Source: an uncultured Chitinophagaceae bacterium
GTDB lineage: Bacteria; Bacteroidota; Bacteroidia; Chitinophagales; Chitinophagaceae
Reading direction: 5' to 3'
Assembly: GCA_937981995.1 (NCBI GenBank)
Contig: CALJNC010000036.1
Coordinates: 1 to 64,000 of the forward strand
Length of the DNA: 64,000 bases
Positions 59,001 through 64,000 of the stretch are shown piece after piece. Both the position numbers and the translations under genes were made by a program. Under the pieces are notes generated by a model, which ran no database searches, was not told the DNA's origin, and saw only the letters and a list, made by a program, of their open reading frames with translations. How positions within the stretch are numbered: the stretch's first letter is position 1; each line of letters opens with the position of its first letter.

Positions 59001-61937
59001 TGTACCAGGATCTAAATCATCAAACTGATAATTACCATTCGCGTCAGTAACTGTAGTAGCAACTACATTTCCTGCACTATCATAAAGTGTAACAGTTACA
59101 CCTACAAAACCTGGTTCGTTAGGATCTTGAATTCCGTCTCCGTCTAAATCATTCCATACTCTATCTCCTAAACTAGCCGTTGTAGGCGTAGGGAAATAGA
59201 TACCAGCATCTGCTGTCATATTTGAATCTAAAGCGGCAAGTGTATAAGTACCTGTTTGACCTGTAAGAGGATCTACATCAGAATCTGCGGCATCATCAGC
59301 ACCAGCATCTTGACCAGTAAATACATAGTTAGGAGGTAAAGTAAATCCTACACTATAATCACCTGGATCTAATTCATCAAATAAGTAGTAACCATACGCA
59401 TCAGTAATTGTAGTACCTACAGCATTACCAGCTGCATCATATAAAGTAACCGTTACGCCTGCAACACCTACTTCATTCGCATCTTGAATACCATCTTGAT
59501 TTATATCGTTCCACACATAGTTTCCTATTTGTGCTAGACAAGCAAAGTCTCTTGCTCTCAAATTATATTCTGTTGTTTTATCATAACAACTACCCGGAGC
59601 TATAACTCTTACTGAGTAAATACCCGTATCGGCAGTTGAAACAGGGAAGCTGATTCCAGCATCTGTGCTAATAATGTTGTTTGAAGGATCTCTCCACTCA
59701 TATGTTCTTCCGCTTATGTTAGAATCTACCCACATAGCGATTTCGCTCAAATTACAGCTTGGTAAATTTTGACCAATAAATAATCTTGGTTGTGCAGGCT
59801 CTCTAACTGCTAGGTTTTGTAGAGAACTATTTCCACAAGCATCGATTGCTCTTATAGTAACCAAATCATAAGTTGTTGGCCCCATTAAAGTAAATATATT
59901 GCTTGCTTGAGCAGGCTGTGGATTATTAACTGGTGCTGTAGAAAGGATTTCGTATGTATACGGAGCAATTCCTCCAGCCGCAATGGCTATAACATCAGCA
60001 TCTCCACTTGCACAGTTTAATGCAATTGATCTTTTTAAAGAAGGTTGCACATAGGGCTCAATCGTAACCGTATCATATAAAACTTCGTTTGTACAATTTT
60101 GACTAAAGAAACTCATTACATAAGTACCTAAAGGCAAATCAGTTTCTGTATACGTACCAGTATGATCACCATTATCAAATTCATTTAAAATTAATGTACC
60201 TGGCGTATTAATATTCCAAAGAGACAACTTCGCATCAAACCATGAAGGTAAGTCACTCGTAAAGTTAAATGTAATATTTCCTTTGTTTACACATAAGGGT
60301 GTAACCTCGCCAAAGAACTCATTGGGTTGGTGACCGGTTGGATGTGCTACAATAGTTACCGTATCTTTTCTTCCACAAGAGTCTGTAATTATGTAATTAT
60401 AAGTTGCTCCCGGTGTTCTGTCATAAAAACTCGTGCTTGAACAAGTATTGAATTCACCTTGATTCGCATTTCCTAAAGAACTTGAAGTATTTGTTTTGGT
60501 ATCCAAAAGTGTCGCAAATGTTGCGTCATATTCTTCAATAGTTACAGGAGGAACTGCTCTACAAGGAATTCCAACTCTCATTCGCAGACCGTTTACTCCA
60601 CAATCAGTATAAGTTTGTCCATTTCCTTTCCACTCATGACCAACTGTTACAACTCTTGTTTCAGTTTCACCACAAGCATCAGTAGCTGTGATTGTATACG
60701 TACCGTCAGGTAAATTTTCATATACATTACCATTCAATGTTCCCGCATTAGGAGAAATAGAATAAGTTAATGGCCCAACATAAGTAGAAGTTGTAGAACC
60801 TAGAGTAACATCAGTTGTATTACAATTTCCGTTATAATCTTCCGAACTAAAAAGATTTAAAAGCACTCTTCTTGCTGGAGCAGCTTTTACAACCCCACAA
60901 GCATCTTTTACTACAGCTGTTGCGTTATTATCAATAGGAGCAAAATCTAATGGTAAAGAAGTTCCCCAAACTGTATCACCAGCTGCGCGCACTACACCAT
61001 ACATTAAAGGTGTAAAAGGATTTCCTACAATATTTACCGAAGTTAATTCATGACTATCAGTTGCATTACAATTATTCTTTTGAAACGCACTAGTTGTTAC
61101 ACTAAAGTCAGTATTATTTGTAATTATGTAAGGGGCTGTTTTTACATTCCCGCAAGCATCTTCAGCAAATACTAAAACGTTTCCAATATTAGCGTCAGGC
61201 GTTGCAAAGCTCAAAGGCAAACTTGTTGTATAAATAGTATCTCCAGGTCCACGAACAACACCATAAGTAACTCCAGTCATTGAAGCAGGCCATGCTAACG
61301 TATCAAGTGTATATTGACCACAAGTAACTTTAGATCCTTCTACATCACTAACGCTCCAATCAAAATTAGCAATGGTAGCTTGTCTTGTTTGAATGTTACC
61401 ACAACTATCGGAAGCGCGTACAGAGTATGTACCTGCTGGCAGTCCTGTAAAAATACCTGTAGTATTTGTAGTATTTACTCCTGCAGGACCTGATAATATT
61501 TCGTAAGTAAAAGGCGCTCTACCATCGGTTGACACTGCGTTTAATTCACCATTTGTACCATTAGCACAATTTGTTACTGCCGTTGGTGTAAGATTTAATG
61601 AAGGCTGCGCATATGTACCAACTATGGTAAAATTGTAATCTGTAAAGCAATTACCATCTCCATTGTCAATTACACGCACCGTGTAGCTTCCCGGAGGCAT
61701 ACCAGTAAAACTATTCGAAGCAGACGGTCCTATATAGGTAAAATCTGCTGGGAAAGCAGTCATATCATAAGTAAATGGACCAATACCTGTAGCACTGTCT
61801 ATTATAACAGAGCCCGTAGAAACACAACGTGATTCTAAAGTGGTAATTACAGCGCTATCGCCGCAGAGAGCATAAGCTTGTTGCGTGGCAAACAAACCTA
61901 TAGTAACCAATAAGGTTAGTAGTAGTGACTTTTTCAT
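56079..61937 (-). CDS. Giant secreted adhesin-like protein: N-terminal SprB/Ig-like repeats, 8 SdrD_B-type repeats, T9SS C-terminal domain
   Basis: 8x 'LGNYVWNDxNxDGIQDxxExGVPGVTVTLYxxxG'; C-term 'LEIAIYPVPFNDKLVVDYLSQGESSIDITLMSANGSTVYKK...ATGVYIIKIYD'. Confidence 0.93.
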   Translation of the reverse strand: MKKSLLLTLLVTIGLFATQQAYALCGDSAVITTLESRCVSTGSVIIDSATGIGPFTYDMTAFPADFTYIGPSASNSFTGMPPGSYTVRVIDNGDGNCFTDYNFTIVGTYAQPSLNLTPTAVTNCANGTNGELNAVSTDGRAPFTYEILSGPAGVNTTNTTGIFTGLPAGTYSVRASDSCGNIQTRQATIANFDWSVSDVEGSKVTCGQYTLDTLAWPASMTGVTYGVVRGPGDTIYTTSLPLSFATPDANIGNVLVFAEDACGNVKTAPYIITNNTDFSVTTSAFQKNNCNATDSHELTSVNIVGNPFTPLMYGVVRAAGDTVWGTSLPLDFAPIDNNATAVVKDACGVVKAAPARRVLLNLFSSEDYNGNCNTTDVTLGSTTSTYVGPLTYSISPNAGTLNGNVYENLPDGTYTITATDACGETETRVVTVGHEWKGNGQTYTDCGVNGLRMRVGIPCRAVPPVTIEEYDATFATLLDTKTNTSSSLGNANQGEFNTCSSTSFYDRTPGATYNYIITDSCGRKDTVTIVAHPTGHQPNEFFGEVTPLCVNKGNITFNFTSDLPSWFDAKLSLWNINTPGTLILNEFDNGDHTGTYTETDLPLGTYVMSFFSQNCTNEVLYDTVTIEPYVQPSLKRSIALNCASGDADVIAIAAGGIAPYTYEILSTAPVNNPQPAQASNIFTLMGPTTYDLVTIRAIDACGNSSLQNLAVREPAQPRLFIGQNLPSCNLSEIAMWVDSNISGRTYEWRDPSNNIISTDAGISFPVSTADTGIYSVRVIAPGSCYDKTTEYNLRARDFACLAQIGNYVWNDINQDGIQDANEVGVAGVTVTLYDAAGNAVGTTITDAYGYYLFDELDPGDYSVGFTLPPNYVFTGQDAGADDAADSDVDPLTGQTGTYTLAALDSNMTADAGIYFPTPTTASLGDRVWNDLDGDGIQDPNEPGFVGVTVTLYDSAGNVVATTVTDANGNYQFDDLDPGTYSIGVTPPIGFEFSPQGFGSDSTMDSNVDPFSGISGPVVLGPGENNPTIDAGLTQQAPGLASLGNYVWNDVNNDGIQDASEAPVPGVTVYLYAADGTTKLDSTVTDALGQYIFNGLTPGDYIVGFEDLPAGFTFSPTDTGTDDAADSDVNPATGQTPVITLTAGQNDMSWDAGIHNATLPTGALGNQVWYDYNNDGIQNPGEPGVAGVTVKLYDDMGNVLATTVTDAHGNYIFNNLPAGNYQVGFENLPADYVFVTPGAGTDSTLDSDVSPGTGLTAIIPLANGETNLTVDAGITNANTGSGTASLGDKVWNDANQDGIQDPGEGGVPGVTVTLYAADGTTVLGTTTTDALGNYSFTGLPAGDYVVGFSNIPSGYTFSAANQGSDDALDADADASTGGLTPVISLSEGEENLTIDAGIYPAPGLASLGNYVWNDENRDGVQDSTEIGVPGVMVTLLDANGLPIATTTTDANGMYQFTGLTPGDYSVQFGNLPNGFEFTGQNAGTDDLDSDADPNSGITAPVTLAAGQNYPDLDAGIFTDQAGLGNYVWNDLNNDGIQDPNEPGIPGVTVTLYAADGVTPISTAITDATGGYSFVNLDPGTYVVGFSGIPSGSMFTSQDAGDNDSTDSDADVLTGLTAPITLVSGEYNPTIDAGVHTPLIAGLGNYVWMDANNDGIQDATEVGVPGVIVTLLDENDNVLQTAVTNQNGFYTFPNLPSGPYKTSFSNLPPKTAFTTQNVGNDSEDSDIDVIVNGPNGLPTSGTTIVYNIPGGTYNPTLDAGLIVQFATPISSLVAQANLEINQATVSWTTLEEVNVSHFTIERRVDGEEFVEIAQKQAMGNTQGETNYRISDDVSDLMKQPIIYYRIKAVDNDGQYVYSNVVTVVPQLSKLEIAIYPVPFNDKLVVDYLSQGESSIDITLMSANGSTVYKKRELVDDGKNIFVINELSNLATGVYIIKIYDTYSKQEFESKVNKF
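56650..59545 (-). repeat. 8 tandem SdrD_B-type coding repeats (~119 aa each)
   Basis: Recurrent NYVWND.N.DGIQD cores. Confidence 0.88.
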
Positions 61938-62149
61938 GTTTATAATCTTTAATAGGAGAACTCAAATAATTAGTAGGTTATTGAATTTTTCCGATTGCAA
62001 TAATAGTAAAAAGTGAAATGAGAGTAATCAATCCATAATGGGACTTACTATAGTTTAACAAAGTAAATGTGTAGTTAATCTGTTGAAATGGTGTAAGTTA
62101 CAATTTGTTAACCTAACTATTTATAACTTCAACACCAATAAAATTAGCT

Positions 62150-63232
62150 CTATGATAATGTAAGTTCTGGTCCTTGACCAAAAAGTTTCATCATTTTAAA
62201 ATGAGACTTTACTGCGCTCCACATACTAGGCGCATCGTTGTACGGTACATTATATTCCTCGCAATGTTGCTTTACAATTTCGCTTAAGGCAGGGTAATGT
62301 GTATGACTTACACGTGGAAATAAATGATGCTCAATTTGAAAATTTAACCCGCCTACAAACCAATTAACTATTGGATTACGACGAGCAAAATTTGCCGTAG
62401 TTAAGACCTGAGTAATCGCCCATTCCTCATCAATTTTAGCGTCTTCATAGCCTTCATAAAAATGAGTATTTTCTACTACATGCGCTAACTGAAAAGTTAC
62501 ACCTAACGTAAAGCCCATTACAGCATGCATGGTCATAAACCCTGCTATCCATGGACCAAAACCAAATATTGAAATAGGTAACACCATCCAAACCGCAACG
62601 TAATAAATTTTAGTAACCCAAAAAATTACTTTCTCGCGGCTATCCATTTTCCATGCCTTCGTTGTGTAAATTTTACGTTTAAAATACTTTTGAAAATCCA
62701 TGAAAAAAATCCAAAACAAAGAAGAAATCATATACAAAAATGGCAAGTACAAATGTTGTACTCGGTGTGCGGGATACCATTTTTGGCTTTCGCAATGGCG
62801 TATTGTGGGCAATTTAGCTATGTCATCATCTACTCCATCTACATTGGTGTAAGTATGATGTATAATATTGTGCTTTTGTTTCCAGAAGTAAGCAATACCT
62901 CCTAATACATTAAGTGATAAACCTATTACGTCATTCAATTTATTATTATTGGTGTAGCTTCCATGGCAGGCATCATGCATTACATTAAAACCTATGCTTG
63001 CCGAAGTAAGACCCATTATAGCACAAAGGCCTAATTTCAATCCATTAGAAAAATCACCAAATAGTACTAAAACAAAACAGCTTATCAATATTGCAAAAAG
63101 AACAACCGCCTTATGATATATAGCCCAGGTTCCTGTTTTCTTTTTACCCGTTTCTTCAAAGTAAGCGTCTACCTTAGTTTTGAGCGTTGGGTAAAAATCT
63201 CCTTTCTTATTATTGAATGTTATTTTTGCCAT
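62150..63232 (-). CDS. Membrane fatty acid desaturase
   Basis: Histidine boxes 'HDACHGSY', 'HNIIHHTYTN', 'QIEHHLFPRVSH'. Confidence 0.95.
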   Translation of the reverse strand: MAKITFNNKKGDFYPTLKTKVDAYFEETGKKKTGTWAIYHKAVVLFAILISCFVLVLFGDFSNGLKLGLCAIMGLTSASIGFNVMHDACHGSYTNNNKLNDVIGLSLNVLGGIAYFWKQKHNIIHHTYTNVDGVDDDIAKLPTIRHCESQKWYPAHRVQHLYLPFLYMISSLFWIFFMDFQKYFKRKIYTTKAWKMDSREKVIFWVTKIYYVAVWMVLPISIFGFGPWIAGFMTMHAVMGFTLGVTFQLAHVVENTHFYEGYEDAKIDEEWAITQVLTTANFARRNPIVNWFVGGLNFQIEHHLFPRVSHTHYPALSEIVKQHCEEYNVPYNDAPSMWSAVKSHFKMMKLFGQGPELTLS

Positions 63233-63325
63233 AATAGTCAGCAAAGATACGTTCAAACTCTCATGTGCAATGCTAAATCCTGTTTAACATAAAAAGCTTT
63301 TATATAAACAATAAAAAGACTATTC

Positions 63326-64000
63326 TTATTTATTGAGTACCACCTTATAATCTGGGTCTTCGAGCACGTTTACATCAATTACCTCTTCGGCATCTTTTAA
63401 TAAATCTCTACAGTCTTTGCTCAAGTGTTTTAAGTGAACTTTTTTACCTGCATTCAGGTAGCGTTCTGTGATTTTATTTACGGCTTCGATAGCACTCATA
63501 TCCGTAATTCTACTTTCACCAAAATCTATGATTACCTCATCTGGATCACCTTGCACATCAAATTTTTCATTAAAAACACCGACTGATCCAAAGAAAAGCG
63601 GCCCGTAAATTTCATAGTGTTTCACACCTTTATCATCTACATACTTTCTAGCACGAATTCTTTTGGCATTATCCCAAGCAAATACAAGTGCCGAAATAAT
63701 TACACCTATCAAAACGGCCAAAGCCAAATTATGCAAGAAAACCGTAACCAAGGTCACCACAATCATTACAAAAATATCACTCTTCGGCATTTTATTAAAT
63801 ACCTTAAAACTAGCCCACTCAAAGGTACCAATGGCTACCATAAACATAAGGCCAACCAATGAGGCCATAGGTAATGCTTCAATAATAGAACTACCAAACA
63901 TGATAAAGACCAACAGCATAACCGATGCAATAATCCCGGAAAGTCTCGCCCTTGCGCCATTACTGGTATTAATTAAACTTTGCCCTATCATAGCGCAACC
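63326..64000 (-). CDS. SulP-family anion transporter with C-terminal STAS domain (5' end outside window)
   Basis: 'ARARLSGIIASVMLLVFIMFGSSIIEALPMASLVGLMFMVAIGTFEW', STAS 'DEVIIDFGESRITDMSAIEAVNKI'. Confidence 0.9.
   Translation of the reverse strand, partial: GCAMIGQSLINTSNGARARLSGIIASVMLLVFIMFGSSIIEALPMASLVGLMFMVAIGTFEWASFKVFNKMPKSDIFVMIVVTLVTVFLHNLALAVLIGVIISALVFAWDNAKRIRARKYVDDKGVKHYEIYGPLFFGSVGVFNEKFDVQGDPDEVIIDFGESRITDMSAIEAVNKITERYLNAGKKVHLKHLSKDCRDLLKDAEEVIDVNVLEDPDYKVVLNK

Noticed and set aside
1-64000. SulP genes at both window edges as a flanking duplication
   Set aside because: Their STAS regions and C-termini differ clearly (one has a long extra domain); no direct-repeat evidence

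Overview
AT-rich window of about 64 kb from a Bacteroidota chromosome. The assignment rests on T9SS C-terminal sorting domains, a CHU_C/gliding-type C-terminal domain, DUF4290/DUF4271/DUF2480 genes, an rsfS-ftsH-LUD cluster and TAnnTTTG promoter boxes. Most of it is core gene content: lysA, crcB, gcvT, murA, ubiD-like, suhB-like, rbfA, an ABC exporter, comEC, purH, ddl, ftsH, rsfS, birA, hemD, a topoisomerase IV A subunit and a fatty acid desaturase. Accessory content includes a beta-class DNA methyltransferase convergent with a possible nuclease-like gene, an XRE/M4-protease/OMP block abutting a truncated membrane-protein gene, a TonB receptor with a beta-helix lipoprotein, and two giant repeat adhesins. 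I saw no rRNA, tRNA, CRISPR array, transposase or integrase. The observations I would follow up first are: (1) a tandem pair of ~115-bp intergenic elements with covarying hairpins (candidate sRNA pair); (2) the methyltransferase/nuclease-like convergent pair; (3) recurrent TAnnTTTG boxes 4-8 nt from start codons, suggesting leaderless mRNAs, one overlapping a 17-bp palindrome at the XRE gene; (4) an M28-PDZ protein that has lost most metal ligands; (5) a 16-unit 141-bp repeat adhesin with a 3-unit higher-order duplication. All family calls were made by reading the sequence, with no database search.
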